Positions 45,784 through 54,471 are shown, counted from the first letter of the stretch. The stretch: DNA of 64,000 nt from Nitrosarchaeum sp. (GCA_023265135.1 JAHFUM010000005.1:28993-92992), one strand, 5' to 3'. A program made the numbers and translations. Notes: a model not told the origin generated them from the letters alone.

Positions 45784-47534
45784 TAATAATCTGCTAATGT
45801 TTGAACATCAATATTTTCTTGAGCTAGATTCAAGATGATGTTGTTGGTTGGTTTTATGTCCTGATTTAATGGTTTAGCTTCAAACGTCAATTGCAGTCCT
45901 TCAAGACTTATTAATTCTAGATTGTCAATTTGAACTGTACCGGAAATATAATCAATACTTCCAATATTTGCTTTATGCACTATAGCAACACCATTTGAAT
46001 AATATATCATATTTATTTTTCCATTACCATCATCTTTAAGTTGCATACGTTCAGCTAGATCAGATACAAAGAATACTGAACTTATAAATGATGATTTAAC
46101 CATTTCGTTAGAATAAGTAAATCTAATGTTATTTTTGGAAAATATATTAGGAGTTACATCTTTAATTAAACTTATTCCTGATAAGTTAGATATAATGGCA
46201 TAGTTACTACTATCAATTGCTCTAGCCAGATTTGAAGATCTAAATATACCTTTAAACTTTTGGATTGTTGATCGGGCATAGGCTGCTATAGCTGACTTAA
46301 CTATAAATTCCAGTTCGAATATTCCAACATTCAATAAAGTGGTGTCGTATCTAACTATAGTAGATACTTTAATTTGCACATATTCCGGATCAACAAATTC
46401 TATCTTTGTATTGGCAACTGCTTTTGATTCTAAAAATGTAGATACTATATTCTTTTGAGAGTTAGTGAGAATGTCTCCAATTGTCGGTTGTATACACAGC
46501 ATAACTTTACCAAATTTTGGAGGACTATTAGATGATCCATCCCACGCAAAGGCATCATGCACAAATCCGAAGTTTGTCTTAGTAAGTGCAGCATAGTCAC
46601 TCGCAATAACTGCTCTATTCTGCGTGCCATACTGATTTAGCGCATTAAAACGAACTGACTCGACATCCTCCAGTAAAGCAGCACCGTTTGATTGAGTAGT
46701 TGCCAATACTACTGATGTTGCACCGACAGTATTATCTATCTGCGATACTAATGTAAAGTTAAGTGCACCATTTCCAATACCAGATGTAACTACGTACGTA
46801 AATCTTATTTGGGATGCATTAGCTGGTTCATTGCCAAATATACCATCACCAAAGTATATCTCAAATCCATCGAATCCTTCCTGAATCATGTAAACTTTAT
46901 CAGTTGGACCCACTGTAAGAAGAGTTGATGGTTTCACATACTCAACCCATATACCAGCTTCATTAACTTCTACTTTAAGCGTAGACGTATCAATATCTGC
47001 ATTAGAGATAGATACAGTTTTGTCGATAGAATTATAAGTAATTGTCTCTTGTGATAAAATGCCTTCATATGCGGTCAATGATACTCTGTAAACATACTGA
47101 GAATTTTCAAAGAATCTAGGCACAATTACTGTTGAAATCGTAGTAAACGTTGCGAGAGCTTCACCAATAATAGAAGTAAATCTCGTACCCGCTGGCATTG
47201 TGAGAGCTGATATACCTGCAGCTCCAGTTACATTAGTAAAAGTAACGGTTAATTGAACAGTTGCTGCTCTGCGACTACGGGGAGTATATCCAAGTTCTTT
47301 TGCTCTGGATACCACCCCAGATCTTTTTACTGCAGTATCTAAAAATACTTCATTAACTAAAAAATTTGCACTCAAACTGTCATAATGAGAATTATATGCC
47401 AATACATTAAGTAGTTGAGATATTGCAGCTCCTTCAAAATTGTAATCAGTAAATTCTGTTTGATTTGCAAGATAGTTTTTGATAGATAGTTTAATGTCAT
47501 CAAAATCGAGTGATCCTATACGAGTTGGGTTCAT
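45783..47534 (-). CDS. 6: Baseplate wedge subunit (gp6)
   Basis: 583 aa (T4 gp6 660 aa). Clear gp6/gpJ-like features: MNPTRIGSLDFDDIKLSIKN, NYNFEGAAISQLLNVLAYNS-type start, HYDSLSANFLVNEVFLDTAV and KRSGVVSRAKELGYTPRSRR; later FEIYFGDGIFGNEPANASQI. It forms the inner ring of the baseplate. Start overlaps the ADP-ribosyltransferase stop by 4 nt and it shares a base with the gp7-like gene. Confidence 0.92.
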   Translation of the reverse strand: MNPTRIGSLDFDDIKLSIKNYLANQTEFTDYNFEGAAISQLLNVLAYNSHYDSLSANFLVNEVFLDTAVKRSGVVSRAKELGYTPRSRRAATVQLTVTFTNVTGAAGISALTMPAGTRFTSIIGEALATFTTISTVIVPRFFENSQYVYRVSLTAYEGILSQETITYNSIDKTVSISNADIDTSTLKVEVNEAGIWVEYVKPSTLLTVGPTDKVYMIQEGFDGFEIYFGDGIFGNEPANASQIRFTYVVTSGIGNGALNFTLVSQIDNTVGATSVVLATTQSNGAALLEDVESVRFNALNQYGTQNRAVIASDYAALTKTNFGFVHDAFAWDGSSNSPPKFGKVMLCIQPTIGDILTNSQKNIVSTFLESKAVANTKIEFVDPEYVQIKVSTIVRYDTTLLNVGIFELEFIVKSAIAAYARSTIQKFKGIFRSSNLARAIDSSNYAIISNLSGISLIKDVTPNIFSKNNIRFTYSNEMVKSSFISSVFFVSDLAERMQLKDDGNGKINMIYYSNGVAIVHKANIGSIDYISGTVQIDNLELISLEGLQLTFEAKPLNQDIKPTNNIILNLAQENIDVQTLADY

Positions 47535-48301
47535 TCTTTTCCTTTATGTGGTAATACATGTGCGTTCCATATCATATTACCAGTTCCTTTATCATATTCC
47601 GGATTAGGGTGAATATGCATTCTAGTATTATGCGGCAATATAAACTCCTTTTCACCCTTATGTGAAGAGTGATGATCTACATACGCTCCCGGGTGTCCCT
47701 TTGGCACATGAATTTTTAGAATATGTCCCACAAAATTCCCAAACTTCTCATTGTATTTTGATTTAGTATCATGATCGGTAAACTCCGCAGCCTTGTTTGG
47801 ATCAAGAGAAGCAGATGTATAGTTACTAGTTTTAGTTATAACACCATGTTTTTCATCACCTGCATGTTTTATAGCATGTTCTGGTGAGTGACGAACACCC
47901 GAGTAAACTGTCAATTCCTTAGGAGTTTTGTGCCTATTGAGAGCTTCATCCATAGGTTTAACTAATTCATGCTCTTTTTCAAGTGGTCTTAATTGCCCCG
48001 TAGTTTTCCGATGTAGATGTGAATTTACAGGATACGAAGTATATGTATAATCACGGATTGCATCTAAATCTTTTTTATGAGAAAAACGATAATGTTTTTC
48101 TAATTCTTTACCTAGTTTATCAATATTCTCATTGATAGAATGCTTCCCAAATACAGTATTCTGAATAGGAGTTCCATCTTTATCAGTTTCTACCTTTTCA
48201 GATTTTTTTGAATGTTGTCCAAATACAGTATTCAGAATGGGAGTTCCATCTTTATCAGTTTCTACCTTTTCAGATTTAATAAATTCTTTAAACGATTTCA
48301 T
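47531..48301 (-). CDS. ADP-ribosyltransferase, putatively head-packaged
   Basis: 256 aa. C-terminal ADP-ribosyltransferase exoenzyme fold (R-S-E class): R137 in TVYSGVR, the STS-like motif YTSASLD (161-167) and the E-x-E of KGEKEFILP (E217, E219), preceded by DYTYTSYPVNSHLHRKTTG. The N-terminus MKSFKEFIKSEK matches the capsid-targeting-like motif of other genes here and is followed by a 24-residue tandem duplication (KSEKVETDKDGTPI ... HS). T4 Alt and Mod enzymes modify host RNA polymerase and translation factors. It is inserted between gp25 and gp6, with 4-nt overlaps on both sides. Confidence 0.78.
   Translation of the reverse strand: MKSFKEFIKSEKVETDKDGTPILNTVFGQHSKKSEKVETDKDGTPIQNTVFGKHSINENIDKLGKELEKHYRFSHKKDLDAIRDYTYTSYPVNSHLHRKTTGQLRPLEKEHELVKPMDEALNRHKTPKELTVYSGVRHSPEHAIKHAGDEKHGVITKTSNYTSASLDPNKAAEFTDHDTKSKYNEKFGNFVGHILKIHVPKGHPGAYVDHHSSHKGEKEFILPHNTRMHIHPNPEYDKGTGNMIWNAHVLPHKGKE
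48147..48277 (-). repeat. Tandem duplication in the ADP-ribosyltransferase N-terminus
   Basis: Two 59-nt copies (48147-48205 and 48219-48277) with a 72-nt period differing at only a few bases. They encode the repeated KSEKVETDKDGTPI(L/Q)NTVF segment between the putative targeting peptide and the catalytic domain. In-frame recent duplication. Confidence 0.85.
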
Positions 48302-48675
48302 CTAACTCTCTCCAGTACTAAGTTTATATTTTGGATTGTTGGATTGCCTATTACATAGAATAGTATCTCGATATTAACTGAGTTTTGACCTTCAGTTATT
48401 GAAATATCTTGTATTGTAACACGAGGCTCATACTCAGATACTTTGAGTATTATGTTGCGTTTCACTGAGGCTATTGTGCCTGCCGTTATAAGCTCAAATA
48501 GAAGTCCTCTGATAGCACCTCCAAAATTAGGATCAAACGGCACATCGAATGCGTTTCCAAGTATTACATTGCGTAAACTTGCTTTTACCGCTTCGACGTT
48601 TAATTTTTTAAGAACATCGCCTGTACCAGGGTGTTTCTTGAATGTTAAGTTTAAATCAGAATATATTGCCGCCAT
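48298..48675 (-). CDS. 25: Baseplate wedge subunit (gp25)
   Basis: 125 aa (T4 gp25 132 aa). gp25/lysozyme-like wedge family: YSDLNLTFKKHPGTGDVLKK, AVKASLRNVILGNAFDVPFD with the conserved P-F-x-P, and GGAIRGLLFELITAGT. It helps nucleate sheath assembly on the baseplate. Driven by a late promoter 29 nt upstream of its start. Confidence 0.92.
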   Translation of the reverse strand: MAAIYSDLNLTFKKHPGTGDVLKKLNVEAVKASLRNVILGNAFDVPFDPNFGGAIRGLLFELITAGTIASVKRNIILKVSEYEPRVTIQDISITEGQNSVNIEILFYVIGNPTIQNINLVLERVR

Positions 48676-48703
48676 TGGTATGCATATTTTATACTAATAG
48701 TAG

Positions 48704-48711
48704 TATTTATT
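48704..48711 (-). promoter_or_regulatory. Late promoter (AATAAATA)
   Basis: Minus-strand element 29 nt before the gp25 start, just downstream of a hairpin terminator; it would start the gp25-gp6-gp7 late transcript. Confidence 0.6.
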
Positions 48712-48732
48712 GCATAATTATAGATGGTTAAA

Positions 48733-48758
48733 GGAGATGTAGATTGCGCTACATCTCC
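48733..48758 (-). terminator. Hairpin terminator
   Basis: Perfect 10-bp stem GGAGATGTAG/CTACATCTCC with a 6-nt loop. On the minus strand it is followed by TTTAACC, a weak T tract. It lies after the early-type gene cluster and before the gp25 late promoter, so it would separate the two transcripts. Confidence 0.65.
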
Positions 48759-48849
48759 GCGTTAAAGTTAGAATCTAATTGAACTATGTGTTCTTTTTCA
48801 TTTTGTTCTTTAAATTCTTTAATGTAAAGTATGAACGCAGCTTATAATC

Positions 48850-48945
48850 TCACCATGGTCTATATAATGTAAAAGTAACTACGTACAATAAACCACAAAT
48901 CATGTCAGCCCACCCGCATAACCAATTCTCAAAATGTTGTTTCAT
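48850..48945 (-). CDS. Small membrane-like protein
   Basis: 31 aa: begins MKQHFENWLCGWADMICGLL and continues with a hydrophobic stretch (YVVTFTLYRPW). Strong ribosome site GGAGGTG 5 nt before the ATG, overlapping the preceding stop. Probably a single-pass membrane peptide; last gene before the terminator. The rest of the gap up to gp25 holds only the terminator and the promoter. Confidence 0.6.
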   Translation of the reverse strand: MKQHFENWLCGWADMICGLLYVVTFTLYRPW

Positions 48946-48946
48946 A

Positions 48947-49450
48947 TTAACACCTCCAGTCTAACGCATCTTGAACATTCAAAAAGAAGTGAATGCCCGA
49001 TGCACAAGTTTGTTTATTCATATCAAATTTTTTATCAGGTTTAACTATTGTATCCGTTACATACTTAAATGATGCGTTGAAGGTACTAAATGCTGCCCTA
49101 TATGGATATGCCGCCCCTAGCGGGCAAGAGTCAGTGTATGCCAACGAATGCACATATGCCTTCGAAGCTCTAAGTTTACGTTCATGCACGTTTGATGATG
49201 CCACCATAAATGCAACATCTGGGGCATATATTATTGCTCCAACAGGAATAATTAAGTTAGCAATTACTCCGACGCCGAAACGTTGCACCTTTTTAAATAC
49301 AGGAAGCGGATGTTTAACTTTATAGAAGCACGATGATTCTAGGGTATGTCCATATCTCTTGTTTACCCGAGAGGGAAATTGGATAACATAACTATCAAAA
49401 TATTTTCTAATTTTCTCGCCATGAACAAGTGGATACTTTTCTTTTGACAT
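48947..49450 (-). CDS. DUF5758-like hypothetical protein
   Basis: 167 aa. The region NVHERKLRASKAYVHSL and the C-terminal CASGIHFFLNVQDALDW resemble DUF5758, a domain found in phage proteins, often with pentapeptide repeats. Hydrophobic core GVGVIANLIIPVGAIIYAPD. Good ribosome site (GGGAG, 5 nt). Function unknown; member of the sigma70-led cluster, so probably an early gene. Confidence 0.55.
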   Translation of the reverse strand: MSKEKYPLVHGEKIRKYFDSYVIQFPSRVNKRYGHTLESSCFYKVKHPLPVFKKVQRFGVGVIANLIIPVGAIIYAPDVAFMVASSNVHERKLRASKAYVHSLAYTDSCPLGAAYPYRAAFSTFNASFKYVTDTIVKPDKKFDMNKQTCASGIHFFLNVQDALDWRC

Positions 49451-49462
49451 AATAACTCCCAG

Positions 49463-49939
49463 TTAATCCTTTAATTTAATAGCGCCAAACTCGTTAAGTT
49501 GTTCCAATATTTCGGTTGCTGATTCGGGCCTATCGCAATGCAGTAGATTGAAATTATTGTGCAGTCCAGATTTAATATATAATGGGTCACCACCGCGATC
49601 ATTATAATTATTATGACACTGTAACAACATTATTTTTCTGCGACACCCACCTAAAAATTTAAACTTGGCTCCTGCTTTGATATCTTCTAATTTAATTGCA
49701 TTTAGTTCCTTTAAGCTGGCCTTAAGATTATCCAATTTATCTGTAGTTTCTTGGATCTCCAGTTCGAGTGCAATTAAGTCATCGTAAACTTGAACGCAAT
49801 CAATTCTTAAGATAAAGTGACCGTCACTGTCCCTAATTAGACATTTATCCTCATCGTAATCCTCAACATCAAATATCTCACCAATTCTTTCTCTGTACCA
49901 ATAACTGAGCAAACTAGCTTTAATAACTTTAACTTTCAT
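49463..49939 (-). CDS. Hypothetical early protein, paralogue 1
   Basis: 158 aa from the ATG at 49939 (GGAG upstream; aligns with the start of the paralogue at 50182-50685). N-terminal MKVKVIKASLLSYWYRERIG then EIFDVEDYDEDKCLIRDSDG, a central coiled coil (LEIQETTDKLDNLKASLKEL) and a C-terminal beta domain ending in EILEQLNEFGAIKLKD. Function unknown. One of three tandem paralogues. Confidence 0.65.
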   Translation of the reverse strand: MKVKVIKASLLSYWYRERIGEIFDVEDYDEDKCLIRDSDGHFILRIDCVQVYDDLIALELEIQETTDKLDNLKASLKELNAIKLEDIKAGAKFKFLGGCRRKIMLLQCHNNYNDRGGDPLYIKSGLHNNFNLLHCDRPESATEILEQLNEFGAIKLKD

Positions 49940-50174
49940 GTTTAATAGCTCCAATCTTATTCAAGTATTCTACCAATTGATACGTAGATCTTCCTGCATC
50001 ACTATATAACCTATACCGATCACCATGCCTTCCACCGAGCACCCACTTATCTAGGTAAGTCATTAATACCATATCTCCATGAGATGTACCCCATAAAGAA
50101 TTTTTGCTAAAATTAAACTGTGCACCAATGAATATATCATCCACTGTTATATAAAAACGATATTTGGTTGTCAT
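49929..50174 (-). CDS. Hypothetical early protein, truncated paralogue 2
   Basis: 81 aa from the ATG at 50174. It corresponds only to the C-terminal domain of the flanking paralogues (VDDIFIGAQFNFSKNSLWGT ... YQLVEYLNKIGAIKHE); the N-terminal domain and coiled coil are missing. Overlaps the next gene by 11 nt. The ribosome site is weak. A partial duplication that may retain function or be decaying. Confidence 0.55.
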   Translation of the reverse strand: MTTKYRFYITVDDIFIGAQFNFSKNSLWGTSHGDMVLMTYLDKWVLGGRHGDRYRLYSDAGRSTYQLVEYLNKIGAIKHES

Positions 50175-50181
50175 TTTGTTA

Positions 50182-50685
50182 TCATGCGTTAGATTGTTTG
50201 TACCCACCTTTATTAAGGTCTTCTGCAATTTGTTTTGCTGTCATCGGGCCGTCTGAATACATAAAATATGGATCACCATACAGGCCAGCTTTTACATACA
50301 ATGTACAACTTTTGCCATCGCGACTGCGGACCGGAACTTCAGTTTTCCAATGTTTCATAATTGTTACACTATGCATCTCATTATCGGAATCATTGTAAAA
50401 TTTGGCACCTGGATAGATATCAGTTTCCTTTATCTCATCAAGATTTTTCAATTTTGCTTTTAATCTGGAGTTTACATTTTGAAGAAATTCAATTTTTTTC
50501 ATATTTTCTTCAATTTCATGTTTCATACATTCTTTCTCTGTCAGAATTTCAAAATCAGCCTCATGTATTACATACGTATAATCCTGTTTTAAAGGATGAA
50601 AGGGATTATCTATTACTTCGAAGATTTCACCAATTTTATCACTATACCATGCTCTCCTATTTCCATTCACAATTCTTACTTTCAT
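50182..50685 (-). CDS. Hypothetical early protein, paralogue 3
   Basis: 167 aa. Same layout as 49463-49939: MKVRIVNGNRRAWYSDKIGE with IFEVIDNPFHPL, a coiled coil (EENMKKIEFLQNVNSRLKAK), and the C-terminal domain (DIYPGAKFYNDSDNEMHSVT ... AKQIAEDLNKGGYK). Good ribosome site (GGAG). First gene after a sigma70-type promoter, so probably expressed early. No known family. Confidence 0.65.
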   Translation of the reverse strand: MKVRIVNGNRRAWYSDKIGEIFEVIDNPFHPLKQDYTYVIHEADFEILTEKECMKHEIEENMKKIEFLQNVNSRLKAKLKNLDEIKETDIYPGAKFYNDSDNEMHSVTIMKHWKTEVPVRSRDGKSCTLYVKAGLYGDPYFMYSDGPMTAKQIAEDLNKGGYKQSNA

Positions 50686-50756
50686 TGTATTTCTCCATTA
50701 TATAAACGCATTTACAACCATTTAATTTCAATTACATCAGTGAGGCTACAGTCCAA

Positions 50757-50785
50757 ATACTACAGATGTCAAAGTCAAATGTCAA
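50757..50785 (-). promoter_or_regulatory. Sigma70-like promoter
   Basis: Minus strand: -35 TTGACA (50780-50785), 17-nt spacer, -10 TAGTAT (50757-50762). Lies 72 nt before the 50182-50685 gene. The upstream sequence holds overlapping TTTGACWT repeats. Host-polymerase promoters of this type normally drive early genes in T4-like phages, so the small-gene cluster at 48.8-50.7 kb is probably an early unit inside the late region. The rest of the 200-nt gap shows no gene. Confidence 0.6.
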
Positions 50786-50885
50786 GTTATTGACTGATTT
50801 TTATTTGTCCAAGTGTCGCTTTTCCACATAATAGTTAAAAACCCCCGAGCATAAAATTGATATGATTATAAAATATACTGACATA

Positions 50886-51116
50886 TTAGACCTTAGGTAA
50901 AGTTAAAAACCTCTGATGATAAGGAACTTCAATTCCATCTCTTAGAATAGTGTAACCCTTGCCGACTAATGCATCAATTTGATGCAACAATGTAAAGTAA
51001 CATCCTGCGTTGATACGCTTAGAGCCGATTGCAGCACTCCAAGGTTGTTTTGATCCTGTAGCTTTCCAGATTTCTACTATCATTATATTCTCATTAATCC
51101 AATCAATATAACGCAT
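50886..51116 (-). CDS. Small hypothetical protein
   Basis: 76 aa; a start at codon 12 (ATG near 51083, with GAGA upstream) is a reasonable alternative giving 65 aa. Contains MIVEIWKATGSKQPWSAAIG and a helix (YFTLLHQIDALVGKGYTILR). No family recognised. Separated from neighbours by short gaps on both sides, hence possibly its own unit. Confidence 0.55.
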   Translation of the reverse strand: MRYIDWINENIMIVEIWKATGSKQPWSAAIGSKRINAGCYFTLLHQIDALVGKGYTILRDGIEVPYHQRFLTLPKV

Positions 51117-51154
51117 TATACAGAATTATAAATTAAATGCAAGCTATTTCATAA

Positions 51155-51574
51155 CTACTTGATTTCTATAGAAACTTTTTCATTTGCTGCCAAAGCTGCT
51201 TGAAGTTTAGGATAAAATATATCGAAAGCTATGCCAGATCCACCGACAGCATTGGGTAGGCGTGTTTGCCCAACTAAAATACATCCTTCGGTATCCTCCG
51301 GTTTATTACCTTTATGTATGCGAACTCCTTTAAATCCAGGAACATCAAGAATGTGTATCATTTCCTTATTGAAGCGTTGACTAAAATCAATAATTACCTT
51401 ATAAGTTCCTTTTGGTATAGCAGTTTCGTTTTGAATCTTCCAAGACTCGACAGGCTGATCTTCCACTTCTCTAACTGTATCTTCCAATGTAAAACATTGA
51501 AACTCATCATTCACATACATCTTTCCAATTGTTGAACTAGATGTAAAATCGCATCTTTCCACTCTTATTTTCAT
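51155..51574 (-). CDS. DUF5675 family protein
   Basis: 139 aa. Family hallmark: GTYKVIIDFSQRFNKEM, then GVRIHKGNKPEDTEGCILVG with the H-x-GN ... D-T-x-G-C signature, which resembles an L,D-transpeptidase (YkuD)-like site. DUF5675 proteins are common in phage tail and lysis regions. Placed beside the spike genes, so it could act on peptidoglycan during infection or lysis; this is inference. Confidence 0.75.
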   Translation of the reverse strand: MKIRVERCDFTSSSTIGKMYVNDEFQCFTLEDTVREVEDQPVESWKIQNETAIPKGTYKVIIDFSQRFNKEMIHILDVPGFKGVRIHKGNKPEDTEGCILVGQTRLPNAVGGSGIAFDIFYPKLQAALAANEKVSIEIK

Positions 51575-51585
51575 TTAATTCTCCT

Positions 51586-51867
51586 TTACCCAAATTGAAC
51601 ATTACTACTACCATTAGCGCACACATCACCACATGACATCTGATCACCAATTCTAGCAACTGCAATGCCATTAAAAAATACTGATGAACTACCTTGCGAT
51701 TGAACTGGTGTATGAGTACTAGTACCGCAGGTATGGGCTGGATACCTTCCACCAATCAAACCAACTGCCATTCCATTTATAAAAACATTGGAACTTCCAT
51801 CTAAGAGTGGGACTGGTGGATAGCAGTGGGATGTAGATTGCATCCCAATAAGAACTACTGCTGCCAT
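51586..51867 (-). CDS. 5.4: PAAR spike-tip protein (gp5.4-like)
   Basis: 93 aa. PAAR fold: paired repeats GSSNVFINGMAVGLIGG and GSSSVFFNGIAVARIGD with metal-ligand candidates H14, H45, C47 and C79, including the RYPAHTC motif. It sharpens the tip of the central spike formed by gp5. Directly downstream of the gp5 and hub-region genes, as in T4. Confidence 0.85.
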   Translation of the reverse strand: MAAVVLIGMQSTSHCYPPVPLLDGSSNVFINGMAVGLIGGRYPAHTCGTSTHTPVQSQGSSSVFFNGIAVARIGDQMSCGDVCANGSSNVQFG

Positions 51868-52400
51868 TATACATATCCTGCGGCGATAGCTCTTTTTGAT
51901 GTAGACCCTGCACTAAGAGAAGTTAAAAAAGCGGCCAACGAGTATTGCCAATTATTACGAACTGTAAATGATCCGTTGACCTGAACTGTATTTGCTGCTA
52001 TAACTGATGGTGATGCATTAATATAATCCACTGTATTAAAATATACTGATAGCGTGAATGGAACTACTATTGTTGTTGCACTTGGTGCAGTATAACTATA
52101 CAATGCTTCATAATCAGAAGGCAACTTTCTGAATCCATCAACCATTGCCTTTTTTCCATTATTATCTAAGTATTTGAGAGGTCTAGAAAATGCATCCTCA
52201 AACACTCCTGTAAAAGTAACAACTGTATCTGAATTAGATACCCCGATATTAAATGGCACATTAAATGCAACACTAAGTACTTTTGTAAACCAAGGTCCGT
52301 CGATGGGAGTCGCCGGATCCGTTATTAAGTTGAATACCTGAGTGAATTGAACATATTCATCCACATTTGCTGTTAGTATATCTAATGTTAGTGTAGTCAT
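51867..52400 (-). CDS. Structural protein of the spike region
   Basis: 177 aa, Thr/Val-rich and beta-structured (PFNIGVSNSDTVVTFTGVFE; TIVVPFTLSVYFNTVDYINA), ending with a helical AAFLTSLSAGSTSKRAIAAG. Unrecognised. It sits between gp5 and the PAAR tip, sharing a base with each neighbour, so a spike- or baseplate-associated role is likely. Confidence 0.6.
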   Translation of the reverse strand: MTTLTLDILTANVDEYVQFTQVFNLITDPATPIDGPWFTKVLSVAFNVPFNIGVSNSDTVVTFTGVFEDAFSRPLKYLDNNGKKAMVDGFRKLPSDYEALYSYTAPSATTIVVPFTLSVYFNTVDYINASPSVIAANTVQVNGSFTVRNNWQYSLAAFLTSLSAGSTSKRAIAAGYV

Positions 52401-52401
52401 T

Positions 52402-54471
52402 TTAAGCTAGTAATACTAGTCCTTGTGCATATGTCTTATCATTGTTAAGAGTGAGAATTTGACCTCTTTGTTGCTTTAAACTGAATGATATATGTAACCA
52501 TACTTGTCTACCAGAATCCCTATATTCTAATATTAATTGGTCAACTGCTATCAGATCTCTAATCTCTTGAGCTAACTTGAAATATTGTTCCCGATCATTA
52601 GGAGTTCCCCTAATTTTACTAAATCCTATGTCAACTGCCTCACCGAACTCATGTTGACTGTGACCATTCTTTCTAGGTCTGAAACATGAGTTAATCTTTA
52701 ATCCTAAATGGCCATACTTTTCTCTTAATGGTTCAATTACATTTAATGTCAACTGTTTTAGATTACATGCAATTTCCTGTCCTGATAATCCATTCTGACC
52801 GTCGAATGCGAATAGACCATCTTTACATAGATCAGCGAGAGTATAGTTCACAGTTAAACGAGTCTGCATTGACAGACCATCAGTAAAGTCACATATACCT
52901 TTTATAGATGCAATTTGGGTCGGTGATGATGTGTCTGTTTGAGTTGCTGTTACAACTGTTCCAGGTTCCTGTCCTAATATTTTAGCCTCAGGTGTTTCCT
53001 CCAGTGAAAATGCCATCGTTTCATGACGTGTTACCGGTGCTGGAATTTGAATAGTTGGGGAATATGCTGGAACTGCACTAGCTGTTGCTGCTCCACTATT
53101 TCCCCATATCTGAGCAGCATCAAAGTTAAAATTTCCACCAGCTTTAAAGTTAATTGCTCCACCAACCAATACATTATAAGATCCATCAACTTGCTGACTA
53201 AAATTTCCATGAGTATGAATGTTAGTATCACCAAGAACTTCTATATTTGCTGATCCCCCTATTCTAATGCTCATATCACCATCAATAGTTACATGACCAG
53301 AACCTTTGACATATATCAGCTCATCTTTTTCTACAATGATGGTTCTGATACCTTTAGTTTTTTCTGTTTTATTGCCAACATTGTCTATTTCTATAAATGT
53401 GCCCGCCTTGTGATGAATGTTTATGCGTTCACTGCCCTTTGTATCATCAAACTCCATAATGTGACCACTTTCACTGGTATATACGTGATTATATGGATAC
53501 ACCGCATTATATGGAACTGGTGACTGAGACCATGTTACACCACCATTAGCTATTGGTATATTTTTTGTTATCTCTACTTCTTTAACACCTACAATTGTTT
53601 CATTTATTTTGATGCCAGATGCTAGTCTCGGTGTGTCTGGTTCATCCTTATGTGTGATTAGTGGATATTTGCCATTTGGGTCTACAAACCCTTGATTTAT
53701 TTGAGTATTATTTGATGATTTTACTTCATATTTGACATTTGATGTCTGTGTATTGTTTTGGGATTTATCTATTGCAGATTTAGTGATATTATCATACGTA
53801 GGCTGTTCAACTGTTGATTGACCAATGATTGCAGAATATCCGGTATTGTATATATCAACACTTTTACCATTTTCGTCAATAAAATCAACACTATTCTTTA
53901 TATAATCAATAGTTGCTTGTGTCCCTCTAATATGCGACAATGCAAGAATACCTGCAGTCTTTTCCGGAGGTGAATTGGGTGACAGAGCAGTTGCCCTGCA
54001 TAGATCAGTGTAATCCAATTTTAATTGGGTATCATCGCTTATATTCAGTGTTGTTTTTAGCTTTTTTACCTGAGATGTTGTAAGTGTCCCAATATAAGGT
54101 ATATCGGTTACTGGTGCTGTAGCTGGTGGTATTAGTTTCAACTCCGCTGCAATGTTATCAAAAGTCTCAACCGCATCTATATTTGTTTTATCAGAAGGAA
54201 TACCAGCAACAGTTCCGAGAATGAGCGGAGTTTGCTTTTCAGCATCAGCAAATAAGATTACAACCATAGAACCTTCAACAATTCCTGTTGCTGAATGTCC
54301 AATGCCACTCATTGCAGCAGATGTTATGCTTTGAATAGGAATTGCCCAAGGTAATTCCGATATGGGTAGTTCCGTACTATTATCAGTATGAATTCCAACT
54401 ACTCTGACTTTGCATCGCCCAAGCTTAAGGGGATCAGATCTTGCATCTTCAACTATGCCATAATGTAACAT
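52402..54471 (-). CDS. 5: Baseplate central spike (gp5-like) with C-terminal M15 peptidase
   Basis: 689 aa. N-terminal OB domain (GRCKVRVVGIHTDNSTELPI ... GIVEGSMVVILFADAEKQTP), a middle region, then the VgrG-like beta-helix (SGHIMEFDDTKGSERINIHH; GSGHVTIDGDMSIRIGGSAN). The C-terminus is an M15-type D,D-peptidase: SQHEFGEAVD (H607, D614) and WLHISF (H660), the usual zinc ligands. T4 gp5 instead has a lysozyme between OB and helix. It punctures the outer membrane and cuts peptidoglycan during injection. Confidence 0.85.
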   Translation of the reverse strand: MLHYGIVEDARSDPLKLGRCKVRVVGIHTDNSTELPISELPWAIPIQSITSAAMSGIGHSATGIVEGSMVVILFADAEKQTPLILGTVAGIPSDKTNIDAVETFDNIAAELKLIPPATAPVTDIPYIGTLTTSQVKKLKTTLNISDDTQLKLDYTDLCRATALSPNSPPEKTAGILALSHIRGTQATIDYIKNSVDFIDENGKSVDIYNTGYSAIIGQSTVEQPTYDNITKSAIDKSQNNTQTSNVKYEVKSSNNTQINQGFVDPNGKYPLITHKDEPDTPRLASGIKINETIVGVKEVEITKNIPIANGGVTWSQSPVPYNAVYPYNHVYTSESGHIMEFDDTKGSERINIHHKAGTFIEIDNVGNKTEKTKGIRTIIVEKDELIYVKGSGHVTIDGDMSIRIGGSANIEVLGDTNIHTHGNFSQQVDGSYNVLVGGAINFKAGGNFNFDAAQIWGNSGAATASAVPAYSPTIQIPAPVTRHETMAFSLEETPEAKILGQEPGTVVTATQTDTSSPTQIASIKGICDFTDGLSMQTRLTVNYTLADLCKDGLFAFDGQNGLSGQEIACNLKQLTLNVIEPLREKYGHLGLKINSCFRPRKNGHSQHEFGEAVDIGFSKIRGTPNDREQYFKLAQEIRDLIAVDQLILEYRDSGRQVWLHISFSLKQQRGQILTLNNDKTYAQGLVLLA

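Noticed and set aside
50835..50850. GCTCGGGGGTTTTT on the minus strand, resembling the second half of a terminator
   Set aside because: No complementary CCCCCGAGC precedes it, so no stem can form; possibly a remnant.
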